From assembly GCF_030053155.1 (NCBI RefSeq), contig NZ_CP125640.1, positions 1,488,001 through 1,552,000 on the forward strand: a stretch of 64,000 nt of DNA. Reading direction: 5' to 3'. The position numbers and the translations under genes were made by a program. The DNA is from Rhizobium sp. BT03 (GTDB lineage: Bacteria > Pseudomonadota > Alphaproteobacteria > Rhizobiales > Rhizobiaceae). The notes below the pieces were generated by a model that saw only the letters and a list, made by a program, of their open reading frames with translations, ran no database searches and had not been told where the DNA came from. The first letter of the stretch is position 1, and every line of letters starts with the position of its first letter. Below are positions 1-7,489 of the stretch, one piece after another.

Positions 1-297
1 GTCGTTGGCGAGCCTGGCGAGGCCGAGCTGGGTCTGCTGCGTCTGGTCGTAGATCGCCTGGTTTTCAGGCGAATAGGTCTGATAGGCGGAATAGACCGGC
101 AGCTCATATGTCTTGCCGGTCTGGTCCTTCATGATGCTTTTGCCGGTCTGCTTGTATTCCAGCGAACCATCCGGCGTGTACTGGTTGGTGTGGCTCAAGC
201 CGGCATTGGCAATCGCCGTATCGACGTTGGTGGCCGTCTGTGCCGCCGCGGTCTGTGTCGGATCAGGCGCCTTCGGGGCCTTCGGCGTGGAGACCAT
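1..297 (-). CDS. Phage structural protein, C-terminus outside the window
   Basis: The reading frame starts at ATG 297 (MVSTPKAPKAPDPTQTAA) and stays open to position 1, giving 99 residues of an unfinished protein. It is rich in Ala, Thr and Gln, with the readable stretch NQYTPDGSLEYKQTGK. Proteins with this kind of N-terminus lie downstream of head-completion genes in rhizobial and other podovirus-like prophages and may be internal or ejection proteins; that role is an inference. Its start overlaps the end of the GNAT gene by 35 bases, in keeping with the compact late operon. Confidence 0.6.
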   Translation of the reverse strand, partial: MVSTPKAPKAPDPTQTAAAQTATNVDTAIANAGLSHTNQYTPDGSLEYKQTGKSIMKDQTGKTYELPVYSAYQTYSPENQAIYDQTQQTQLGLARLAND

Positions 298-679
298 AGG
301 GGAAATCCTCCTTCATGATTGCGTAAAGCAGGCCGTCGCACTCGCCGAAATAGGCTTGCTGGCGGCCTTCCAGCCGGGCGCCGAGCCTTGCGAGCATCGT
401 CTGGGCGTCAAGATTGTCGGCCCGGGTCCTGGCGGTTGCGCGCCGGCAGCCGAGCTGGTGCACGACGTAGTGAAAGACCGATCGCATCAGCGTCCGCGTC
501 AGCCGGTCGGCGGCAAGCGAGACCTCGACGTCATGCGCGGTCCAGACATTGAAGACGAAGCCGGCGATGATCCGGCCGCGGTCGACATGGGCAAGCGTGG
601 TGTAAGGCGGGTCGAAGCTGACGCCGATCCGGCCGCCGACCCAGGCCGCGATTTCCTCGCGCGGTTCGGAGACGATCAA
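263..679 (-). CDS. GNAT-like acetyltransferase, phage-encoded
   Basis: This 138-residue protein has the layout of a small GNAT fold: a strand near residues 38-46 (IIAGFVFNVW), a helix, and the C-terminal pattern GCRRATARTRADNLDAQ followed by RLGARLEG. Similar GNAT-like proteins sit among the late genes of many podovirus-like prophages; the substrate is unknown. The likely start is a TTG that overlaps the stop of the upstream gene (TTGA), which suggests coupled translation. The family call is by pattern only. Confidence 0.65.
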   Translation of the reverse strand: MIVSEPREEIAAWVGGRIGVSFDPPYTTLAHVDRGRIIAGFVFNVWTAHDVEVSLAADRLTRTLMRSVFHYVVHQLGCRRATARTRADNLDAQTMLARLGARLEGRQQAYFGECDGLLYAIMKEDFPYGLHAEGPEGA

Positions 680-2499
680 ATCGGCGTGCCCTTTTCATAA
701 AGCACCGAGCCGCCGACGACGGCGGCTTCCGAGACCGAGCCTGAGGAGCCGGAGATCAGCGCGCGGATCGTCGGCGCCAAGGCCGAGCCGGCGCCACCGG
801 CGGAGGCGAATTTGCGCACCAGCGAAACGCCGGGGAATTTCGAGACGCCCCAGACCGCCGTTCCCCATTTCGCCGCCGCGTTGTTTTCGACCGAGGACAG
901 CAGCGCTGTGGGAATCTTGGTCTGGTAATCCACCGAGATCCCGCCATACATCAGCGAGGAAACGCCGATCTGCGCCGTCACCCCGATCAGCTTCGAGAGC
1001 TTGGTCGAAAGCCCGTCGCCATAGCGGCTCCAGGCGCCGACCATCAGCGCGTCGATCGCCACGCCATTGTCGTTGGCGCCGACCTCGGCCTCGTAGACCG
1101 TGCCGTCGCCGGCGCCGAAGAACAGCCGGTCCTGCCAGCTCGCCCAGCAGGAGGCCGGCATGCCGACGAAGCGGCACCAGGCGCCGGTTTCGGTGTTCAT
1201 CACATACTGATAGGGGCCGAAGGAGGACGGCAGGTTGACGATCGCCATCTGCCGCGCGGGGAAGCTCGAAAGCTGCCACTCCTCAGAGGTCGTGCCTGAT
1301 GCCGCCACCGTCTCGCGCCAGGTCGGGCCGATCCTCGCGGTAATCGCCCCGAGGCTGGTGGCGCCGCGGTCGAGCTGCACCGCCTTGGTGATCGGCACGA
1401 TGCCATCGGTCGTCATGATCGCCAGATCGGCGCCGACAGATAGCAGGCATCGGTCGCTGCCGAGCGGCCGGCCGAGCTTGAAGGTGCCGATCAGGCCCCA
1501 GTTCGAAACACTCGAGGGATCCGAGCCCTGGAAGACGATCACCTCGCCTTCCGAGGAGATCAGCACCAGGCACTGCTGCAGGCCTGTCGAAACCGGGATC
1601 GTCCAGACGTTGATCGCTACCAGCGTGCCGCCATATTTCATGTTGCCGCCGACCGGCAGCACCGTCGCAGCACCACTGACGGCGTCGGTTGCGAGGTACC
1701 AGACATTGGTCGAGTTCTTCTCGATGAACCACAGGCGTGAACGATAGGCGGTGACCGCGATCAGCAGCGACGAGTCCGATATGCCTGATATCATCGTCGA
1801 GGAAACGTAAGGGGTGGCGGCCGCGCCCTTTTCCAGCTGCGCATTGGTGACCGTTCCCGTCACGGTGACGACGAGCGTGCCGGCCGCCGGCGTGAAGGCA
1901 AGCGACACGCGGTTGTTGACGCCGGTGCCGTTCAGCGTACCTGAGAAGGCGCCGGAGAGCGTGACGGAGCCGGTGCCGAAGAAGCTCAGCGTATAGGGCG
2001 TGTTGCGGACGGCGACGTTCTGGGTGGCGAGCACGGCCGTGCCCACCAGAAAATTATTGGTCCAGGAGGTGCCGTTGAAGAGCAGCGGCGTGTCCAGGCC
2101 GTTGACCAGACGCAGGAATTCCTGGCCGGCCGGGTTGGTGTATTGCTGCACCGACCAGTGGGCGCTGGCCATGCCCGAGACGACGGGGGCACCGACAGCG
2201 CCACCCACCGTCACATCGAAGATCTTGTCGCCGGCAGCGGCAAACAGCCTGTTGCTGACGCCCGAATAGGGGATGACCGTCTGCACATCGCCGCCGAGGC
2301 CGGTGGAGAAGGCGAGAAAACCATAGCGGGCGCGGACGCGGTTGGCCTCGGGAAAGAAATTGTCGAGCTGAAACGCCGCATCCGCGGGCATATCCGCCAT
2401 CTCGACATCGGTTCGCCAGCCGCCGATCGGCGCGATCCAGTCCTTGCTCGGCGAAACGCGGCCGGTGCGCCCATTCGGAGGGACAGGTCTGCGGGTCAT
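676..2499 (-). CDS. Phage beta-propeller-like head/tail completion protein
   Basis: About 607 residues from ATG 2499, which overlaps the upstream stop as ATGA; a longer start at 2529 is possible but less likely. The sequence is almost all short beta-strand repeats rich in Gly, Ser, Thr and Val, with the stretch DNFFPEANRVRARYGF near the start. Proteins of this kind next to a gp4-like adaptor in P22-type phages close the head or form part of the tail hub. The beta-propeller fold and the exact role are inferred from composition and position. It follows the adaptor gene directly. Confidence 0.6.
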   Translation of the reverse strand: MTRRPVPPNGRTGRVSPSKDWIAPIGGWRTDVEMADMPADAAFQLDNFFPEANRVRARYGFLAFSTGLGGDVQTVIPYSGVSNRLFAAAGDKIFDVTVGGAVGAPVVSGMASAHWSVQQYTNPAGQEFLRLVNGLDTPLLFNGTSWTNNFLVGTAVLATQNVAVRNTPYTLSFFGTGSVTLSGAFSGTLNGTGVNNRVSLAFTPAAGTLVVTVTGTVTNAQLEKGAAATPYVSSTMISGISDSSLLIAVTAYRSRLWFIEKNSTNVWYLATDAVSGAATVLPVGGNMKYGGTLVAINVWTIPVSTGLQQCLVLISSEGEVIVFQGSDPSSVSNWGLIGTFKLGRPLGSDRCLLSVGADLAIMTTDGIVPITKAVQLDRGATSLGAITARIGPTWRETVAASGTTSEEWQLSSFPARQMAIVNLPSSFGPYQYVMNTETGAWCRFVGMPASCWASWQDRLFFGAGDGTVYEAEVGANDNGVAIDALMVGAWSRYGDGLSTKLSKLIGVTAQIGVSSLMYGGISVDYQTKIPTALLSSVENNAAAKWGTAVWGVSKFPGVSLVRKFASAGGAGSALAPTIRALISGSSGSVSEAAVVGGSVLYEKGTPI

Positions 2500-3203
2500 G
2501 GATTTGCCACCGTGATCGTGCCGGGCCAATAATTCTCGGGCGCCCCGTTCCTCGCCGGCAACGAGAGATCGAGGGGGCTGGCGGCGCGGTCGGCGCCGAT
2601 CGCCGCTTCCTTGGATCGCTCGAAACCGGCAAGCTCCTCGCCGTAATCGAGGCCCTTGGCCCGCTTCCAGCGCCAGATCAGCGAGAGTTCGAGGAGGTCT
2701 TCGGGAAGACGGGCGGTATCGGTGTCGTTGGCCCAGGTGCCAGCCGTCGCCGCACCGCCATTCACCGCCACCCAGAAGCCGGAGATATAGGCATATTCGA
2801 TCATCTCGCCGGCAACGTTCGGGTAGATGTCGAGCTTGCCGCCGGCGATGCGCCAGATCTGCGGCACCGGGTTGGCGTTGAGGATCGTCTGGCGCTGCCA
2901 GCTCTGCGGCTCGACGGGGCCGTTGAGCTGCCAGAGGCGCGCGGCATTCCAGATCGTGGCATTGGCGGCGAAGCGGTTCCAGTCGGCGGGCGGCTCGGCC
3001 GGCTCCGGATTTGCACCGGTCGCTGCGAATTGCCGCCGCACCATCAGCGCCGACCAGTCATGCTCGCGCATCAGGTCGCGGCCGGCGCGGGTGGAAAGGA
3101 TGCGCAGCTGCATGATCTGCGGATCCGCCGAGGACATGACGGCCGTCGGCGGATCGAGGTCGATTTCCGCGCAGACGTTCTGAATGATGGTCAAGAGCGA
3201 CAT
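2496..3203 (-). CDS. Phage head-tail adaptor (gp4-like)
   Basis: This 235-residue protein begins MSLLTIIQNVCAEIDLDPPT and continues with a helical region containing ILSTRAGRDLMREHDW. That opening is typical of the adaptor or head-completion proteins that bind the portal ring in podovirus-like prophages. The C-terminal half has a Trp-rich strand region (WRIAGGKLDIYPN). It lies between a structural gene and the propeller-like gene, where P22-type phages carry their adaptor. Expression is probably coupled to the next gene through the ATGA overlap. Confidence 0.65.
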   Translation of the reverse strand: MSLLTIIQNVCAEIDLDPPTAVMSSADPQIMQLRILSTRAGRDLMREHDWSALMVRRQFAATGANPEPAEPPADWNRFAANATIWNAARLWQLNGPVEPQSWQRQTILNANPVPQIWRIAGGKLDIYPNVAGEMIEYAYISGFWVAVNGGAATAGTWANDTDTARLPEDLLELSLIWRWKRAKGLDYGEELAGFERSKEAAIGADRAASPLDLSLPARNGAPENYWPGTITVANP

Positions 3204-3440
3204 GCGGGGTCTCCGGTTCAGAGCGGTTGCGTGGATGAATTTGCTTGACGGTTGTGCCGTGCAGCCTCCTCATCCGCCCTACGGGCACCGACCGGGGTTG
3301 AGCCACTGGTCTCAACCCGTCCTTCGGACCCCCGCTGGGGAGAAGAGGGAATCGACACGTCGCGGCATACCCCCTTCTCCCCAGCGGGGAGAAGGTGGCC
3401 CGAAGGGTCGGATGAGGGCGCCGCTTGCGTTAGGCCTTCT
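3204..3440. repeat. RIME-like palindromic repeat inside the phage operon
   Basis: The gap holds two oppositely oriented copies of a palindromic element, roughly 3268-3422. Each copy carries a CTTCTCCCC/GGGGAGAAG stem and ends in a CATCCG/CGGATG box. The same element recurs at 4081-4219, 21507-21692, 32385-32523, 35726-35863 and 54089-54217. The form matches Rhizobium intergenic mosaic elements (RIME). Its position between two late phage genes shows that the element spread into the prophage after integration. Confidence 0.8.
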
Positions 3441-4004
3441 TCAGGCTGCTTGCCGACCGCGGGACTTGCTGCCGCTTTCGCTTTCGAGCGCCTCGAAGCG
3501 CGAGGCCATCTCCTTCATCTGCTCCTGCAGACGGGTCACCTCATCCTTCAGCCGCTCGTTTTCGGCGGCAAAGGCGGAGGCCGCGCTGGAGTTTTCGGCG
3601 GTGGCGAGATAGGCCCGGGCGGCGGCGGTCAGCTCGTTGGCGCCCATGCCGATCTTCTGCTTGGCGGTGTCGGAAAGGGCGGCGAGCTGTTCGACGGTAT
3701 AGATATTGACCGCCTCCAGCTCCTTGATCTGACTGGGCTTGAGATAGGGCCATTGGGCCAGCGGCGTGCCGGTCAGCTGCTCACGGGCCGCGGCCCCTTC
3801 CTTGAACCGCTTATAGGCGTCGGCAAAGCGCTGTTTGTCGTTGTCGGTCACCTCGCGGTAGACCTCGGTGTGCTTGTCGCCTGCAATGAAGATGCGGACG
3901 AATTCCTTATCGGCAAAGATCGGCCGGCCTTCCTTCTCGGTCAGAAAGGTCTGTTCGACCGGTTCGAGGCTGAAGGAGGCATAAATTCCGGTGTTGTCGG
4001 GCAT
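3441..4004 (-). CDS. Conserved phage protein with C-terminal coiled coil
   Basis: The 187-residue protein has an N-terminal beta region, a middle helical part containing KPSQIKELEAVNIYTVEQLA, which looks like a helix-hairpin-helix, and a C-terminal coiled coil (ENERLKDEVTRLQEQMKEM). Proteins with the same layout are found in many prophages between the capsid and adaptor genes, but I do not know an established function. It is isolated from both neighbours by palindromic repeats, unlike the rest of the operon. Confidence 0.7.
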   Translation of the reverse strand: MPDNTGIYASFSLEPVEQTFLTEKEGRPIFADKEFVRIFIAGDKHTEVYREVTDNDKQRFADAYKRFKEGAAAREQLTGTPLAQWPYLKPSQIKELEAVNIYTVEQLAALSDTAKQKIGMGANELTAAARAYLATAENSSAASAFAAENERLKDEVTRLQEQMKEMASRFEALESESGSKSRGRQAA

Positions 4005-4246
4005 GTGCTGGTCTCGCTGTTGATGGCGGGGAGATGGAATGGGCGTGGGAAACGCCTGCTGTGATGTCGTGCAGATGTCGGCCCCTCACCCTAACCCTCT
4101 CCCCGTAAAAACGGGGAGAGGGGACGTGCCCTGCGAGAGGTCTGTGGGGACGGAAAGCTCGCGGCTTGCTCCCTTCTCCCCGCACGCGGGGAGAAGGTGC
4201 CGGCAGGCGGATGAGGGGCACGCCAAACGTAGAAAGGCCGACGGCT
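4005..4246. repeat. RIME-like repeat, 4081-4219
   Basis: The gap between two phage genes is filled by a composite palindromic element. One half has the stem CTCTCCCCGT...ACGGGGAGAG, the other CTTCTCCCCGC...GCGGGGAGAAG, with CCCTCA/TGAGGG boxes at the outer ends. It is one of at least six copies in the window and may affect mRNA stability or termination inside the late operon. Confidence 0.8.
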
Positions 4247-5032
4247 TTAGTTCACCTTCGACAGAAACGGCCGCATCAGCGTCGCCTCGAGCACACCCGT
4301 CGCGGTGACGGTAATGCCCGTGCCGTTGGCGGTGGCCGCAGCCGAGAGCGTGATGCTCTGCACGACGCCGTTCGGGCTGTAGGTGATGCCCGCAATCGTC
4401 GTGCCGCCTGCAATGCCGGTGCCGGAAACCGCCGCGCCGATGAACGGGCCGGAACCGGCGCTGAGCCCGGCAATACCCGTCAGCAGGTTGGAGCCGTTGA
4501 CCGTCGTTGCCGTAAACGTCTGGTTGGCGGCGGCAAAGTTGACGTTGGCGATCGCCTTGGTGGTGGCGGTGGCCGAGGCAGGCGCACTTGCCTGGCCTGC
4601 GGTGGTGGTGGTTTCGGCAACGACGAGGGCCGCCGTTGCGGTCGCCACCTGCGACGGCGCCTGGCCGTTGCGCTGCAGCCAGATATAATAGGTGCCGGCG
4701 GCAAGGGTGATGGCGCCGACCGGGCCGCCGGTCAGCGTCGGCGGCTGGGCGGCCCCGGAAAAGACGCCGCAGCGCTGGCCGACGACGGCCGCCGCCGTGG
4801 TCAGCAGCGAAGCGACGTAATCCCGGGTCCACTGGAACCACTGACCGGGCTGAAGGGTCGTCTGCGAGGCCAGCACCAGCTGGCAATAGACCCATTCGGA
4901 TTCACGATCGCCGCCGGCAATCGCGCCGAGGGCGAAGTTCGGACCCGGGATGCCGGATCCAGCGACGATCGGGCCTTCGACGACGAACGGGTTCGTGCCA
5001 AGACGATCGGTCTGGGAAGTTGCGATAGTCAT
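4247..5032 (-). CDS. Phage head decoration-like or structural protein
   Basis: This 261-residue protein starts at ATG 5032 behind an AAGGA ribosome site. The N-terminal half includes WVYCQLVLASQTTLQPGQWF and a strand region, and the C-terminal half is a long Ala/Thr/Gly-rich beta segment with repeated TGI and AGT motifs, as in immunoglobulin-like or decoration domains. It lies 21 bases downstream of the major capsid gene, where head-decorating proteins are commonly encoded. The role is inferred from position and composition. Confidence 0.6.
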   Translation of the reverse strand: MTIATSQTDRLGTNPFVVEGPIVAGSGIPGPNFALGAIAGGDRESEWVYCQLVLASQTTLQPGQWFQWTRDYVASLLTTAAAVVGQRCGVFSGAAQPPTLTGGPVGAITLAAGTYYIWLQRNGQAPSQVATATAALVVAETTTTAGQASAPASATATTKAIANVNFAAANQTFTATTVNGSNLLTGIAGLSAGSGPFIGAAVSGTGIAGGTTIAGITYSPNGVVQSITLSAAATANGTGITVTATGVLEATLMRPFLSKVN

Positions 5033-5053
5033 GGAGGTGATCCTTTCTTCGAC

Positions 5054-6028
5054 TTAGGCGAACAGCACGCCCTGCAGGAAGGCGTTGTTCATGGTGAGGT
5101 TGCCGGCGAAGCCCATGAGCTGGACGAAGGCATCCTGGTTGGTGTTCATGCGCTCGTCGCCGATCGGAGCCATGTCGCGGTCACGGTGCGGGCGATAGAA
5201 CAGGTACTTGGTGTTCAGGAAGAACATCTGGTTGAGCGGCGCACCGCCGCCGAAGCCGCCATCGAAGATCACGTCGGCGCCCATGTACTGGAGCGACTGG
5301 AAGCCGGCCATGCCCTTATCCGCCGAGGTTATGCGCTGGATCGCCTGCAGCGATTCCCAGTAGAGGCGGAAGAAGTTGTTGTCGGCAACGACGAGATCGG
5401 GCGCGTCGGAGCCGCGCACGCAGGACATATAGAGCCGGTTCATATAGCTCTGGATGTTGGCGTTGGTGGCGGCCGCACCACCATCGGCCGAGGCCGATAA
5501 TTTCTGGTTGCGCCAGAAACCCCAGGTGGCGCGCGAGATGCCGCCGACGGTGCCGGAGGTCGGCGAAGTCGAGATCAAGAGCTGCAGGCCGCCGATCTGC
5601 CGCCCGCCATCGGCCGTGCCATCGGAATAGCAGTCGAGCGCGATGTTGTTCTTCAGGGTCGTTTCGGCGTTTTCGATGCGCTGCTCAAGCAGATCGAGGA
5701 CCGCATCCTCGCCGGAGTTCTGCAGCTGTTCGAGGCCGGACATGGAGACGGCGACCGCCGCCTGTTTGAGGTCATATTCGGCGGCGGTGATGACGTCGGA
5801 GGGCTGGACATTGAGGATGTCATAACCGGAATAGCGCTTGAAGGTACTATTCTCTTGATACTGCAGCTCCTGGACGATGGTGCGGCCGCCGGAGATCGGC
5901 TTCTTGCGGCCGCGGCTGTTGAGACGGGTGAGAAGACCGTTGTTCTTCGTCACGTCGTCGGCGACCGTGCCGCTGCGGTTGCGCAGCGTCGTGGTGACGA
6001 TTTCAGAGAGGTTGGGGGAGATGGGCAT
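5054..6028 (-). CDS. Phage major capsid protein
   Basis: The 324-residue protein (MPISPNLSEIVTTTLRNRSG) forms the procapsid shell with the scaffold protein. The pattern is an N-terminal helix, a region with GGRTIVQELQYQEN, a long helical spine (YDLKQAAVAVSMSGLEQL) and C-terminal strand segments ending near the decoration gene, in keeping with an HK97-type fold. Length and order, between scaffold and decoration-like genes, agree. The start is supported by an AAAGGAA site 6 bases upstream. Confidence 0.85.
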   Translation of the reverse strand: MPISPNLSEIVTTTLRNRSGTVADDVTKNNGLLTRLNSRGRKKPISGGRTIVQELQYQENSTFKRYSGYDILNVQPSDVITAAEYDLKQAAVAVSMSGLEQLQNSGEDAVLDLLEQRIENAETTLKNNIALDCYSDGTADGGRQIGGLQLLISTSPTSGTVGGISRATWGFWRNQKLSASADGGAAATNANIQSYMNRLYMSCVRGSDAPDLVVADNNFFRLYWESLQAIQRITSADKGMAGFQSLQYMGADVIFDGGFGGGAPLNQMFFLNTKYLFYRPHRDRDMAPIGDERMNTNQDAFVQLMGFAGNLTMNNAFLQGVLFA

Positions 6029-6043
6029 CGATCGTTCCTTTAA

Positions 6044-6077
6044 TCAGACTTGGCCTTTGATCAGACTTGGCCGCGCG
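6044..6077. repeat. Tandem duplication of about 17 bases at the scaffold stop codon
   Basis: The string ATCAGACTTGGCC occurs twice, 18 bases apart, at the scaffold 3' end and just before the capsid ribosome site. It duplicates the last codons and stop of the scaffold gene. It is probably a replication slippage product with no effect on either protein. Confidence 0.6.
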
Positions 6078-7128
6078 AAAAACGCATGGCGTCGCGCAGC
6101 GAGTCGCGGATGGAGGTGGGCTGGCCCCTTGCCGCATCGCGGGTCGGGCCCGGCGCGGAAGAACCAGAGATGGATCGCGAGGCGCGGCGGGCTTGATCTG
6201 CCGCTGCGGCCCTCTGGGCTTGGAGTTGCGGGACGGAGGCCTGAGCAGTCTGGCTGATCAACTGCCGGCGAATATCCGGGCGCATCCAGCATGCGGCGTC
6301 GTAGGCGTCCTGGAGCGAAAATGCCCGCCCTGCGTTGACGAGGGCGATCATGTCGTCGAGCACATCTTCGGCGTGCGCGTTTGCTGGGTCGGAAAGGAAG
6401 GCATCGACTTGAGTTTCAGTGTCCCTTTTCCTGAGAACATGTTCGACCGTCGCCTCGACATTGAAAGATCGAGGCTGCGGTTGTGATATGGCCTGCTGCG
6501 AATTCCGCTGCAGGATTTCTCCCGTCTGACCGTTGACCAGAGCGTGAAGATTGACCCCCGCCATCCTGGCGACGTGAACGACGGTGTTGACGGGATCATG
6601 GATGAGCGCCTTCTCCCAGTCGATCGCCCGGCGCATGACATCGGCATGGGTCATGCCGGCCTGGCGGATGATCGGGGTGAATTCCTCGAGCCCCTTGTAA
6701 TCCTGCAGGACGCGGAAGCCGTTATCGACCTCCTGTTCCCGCTTGGCGATCGCCGCCTGCACTTCGTGCGGCAGGCTTGTGAACTGCGCCTTGGCTTCCG
6801 CCGACCAGCCGGGCGGAACCCGGCTGGCGCTCACTGCCGGCTGTTCACCAGCCTGGCCTCGCGACTGCGGTTGAAGCGCCGGTTGCTGGGGGGCCTGCGC
6901 CCCTGCCCTCGCAGCAGGAGCTTGCTCCTGCTCCTTGGCCAGAAAGCGGCCGTTTTCGCCGTCGCGCGGCTGGCCTGATATATCGCCGGGTCCATTGGCC
7001 TCGACGGTGTCGATCGCCGCTTTCAAACTGTCGCGGATGCTGACCGGCCTATCGCTCAATGGCTTGTCGTCGAACGCGCCAAAATCTTCGCTGCCGTTGC
7101 CGGCCTCGTTCAGGTCTTCCATATCCAT
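6061..7128 (-). CDS. Phage scaffold protein
   Basis: A 355-residue, strongly hydrophilic and helical protein with a low-complexity Ala/Gln/Pro-rich segment near residues 65-105 and charged helices after it. It lies directly upstream of the capsid gene, the usual place for a procapsid scaffold. The short motif SIRDSL occurs twice, near residue 30 (PVSIRDSLKAAID) and near the C-terminus (PTSIRDSLRDAM). The C-terminal basic helix may be the capsid-binding part, as in P22 scaffold. An AGGAAA site precedes the start. Confidence 0.75.
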   Translation of the reverse strand: MDMEDLNEAGNGSEDFGAFDDKPLSDRPVSIRDSLKAAIDTVEANGPGDISGQPRDGENGRFLAKEQEQAPAARAGAQAPQQPALQPQSRGQAGEQPAVSASRVPPGWSAEAKAQFTSLPHEVQAAIAKREQEVDNGFRVLQDYKGLEEFTPIIRQAGMTHADVMRRAIDWEKALIHDPVNTVVHVARMAGVNLHALVNGQTGEILQRNSQQAISQPQPRSFNVEATVEHVLRKRDTETQVDAFLSDPANAHAEDVLDDMIALVNAGRAFSLQDAYDAACWMRPDIRRQLISQTAQASVPQLQAQRAAAADQARRASRSISGSSAPGPTRDAARGQPTSIRDSLRDAMRFSRGQV

Positions 7129-7163
7129 GGGGAAATTTCCTATGTCGGGGATTGATGCCCGGT

Positions 7164-7475
7164 TCAGGCGTTGTACTCGGTATAAACCCGCCGAAGTTCG
7201 TTGCGGATCGCGTTACGATCCGTCTTCGGCTGCTCGATCGGTTGCGGCTTTTCATTGCCGATCTCGACCACCCCGGCTGCCCGGTAGGCCGAGCGCAGCC
7301 TGGCTTTCGAGGTGTAATGCCTCCCGTCATGCATCGACTGGATGTCGATGCTGTCGCTGACGAAATGCGGCGCCGGCAGATCCGACTGCGCCCGGTTTTG
7401 CGCCGGCAGGCAGGTCTGCGGCCATTGGTCGAGCGGATGCCAGCCGCCGCAGACGCGGCAATAGCGTTCTCTCAT
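7164..7475 (-). CDS. Small phage protein with Cys/His cluster
   Basis: This 103-residue protein begins MRERYCRVCGGWH, an incomplete zinc-ribbon-like signature with another Cys at DQWPQTC. The rest is charged and probably helical (RNAIRNELRRVYTEYNA). ATG 7475 is preferred because GGGAG lies 8 bases upstream. Small Cys-containing proteins of this type often occur between portal and scaffold genes in rhizobial prophages; no function is known to me. Confidence 0.6.
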   Translation of the reverse strand: MRERYCRVCGGWHPLDQWPQTCLPAQNRAQSDLPAPHFVSDSIDIQSMHDGRHYTSKARLRSAYRAAGVVEIGNEKPQPIEQPKTDRNAIRNELRRVYTEYNA

Positions 7476-7489
7476 GCTGTTGCTCCCGT

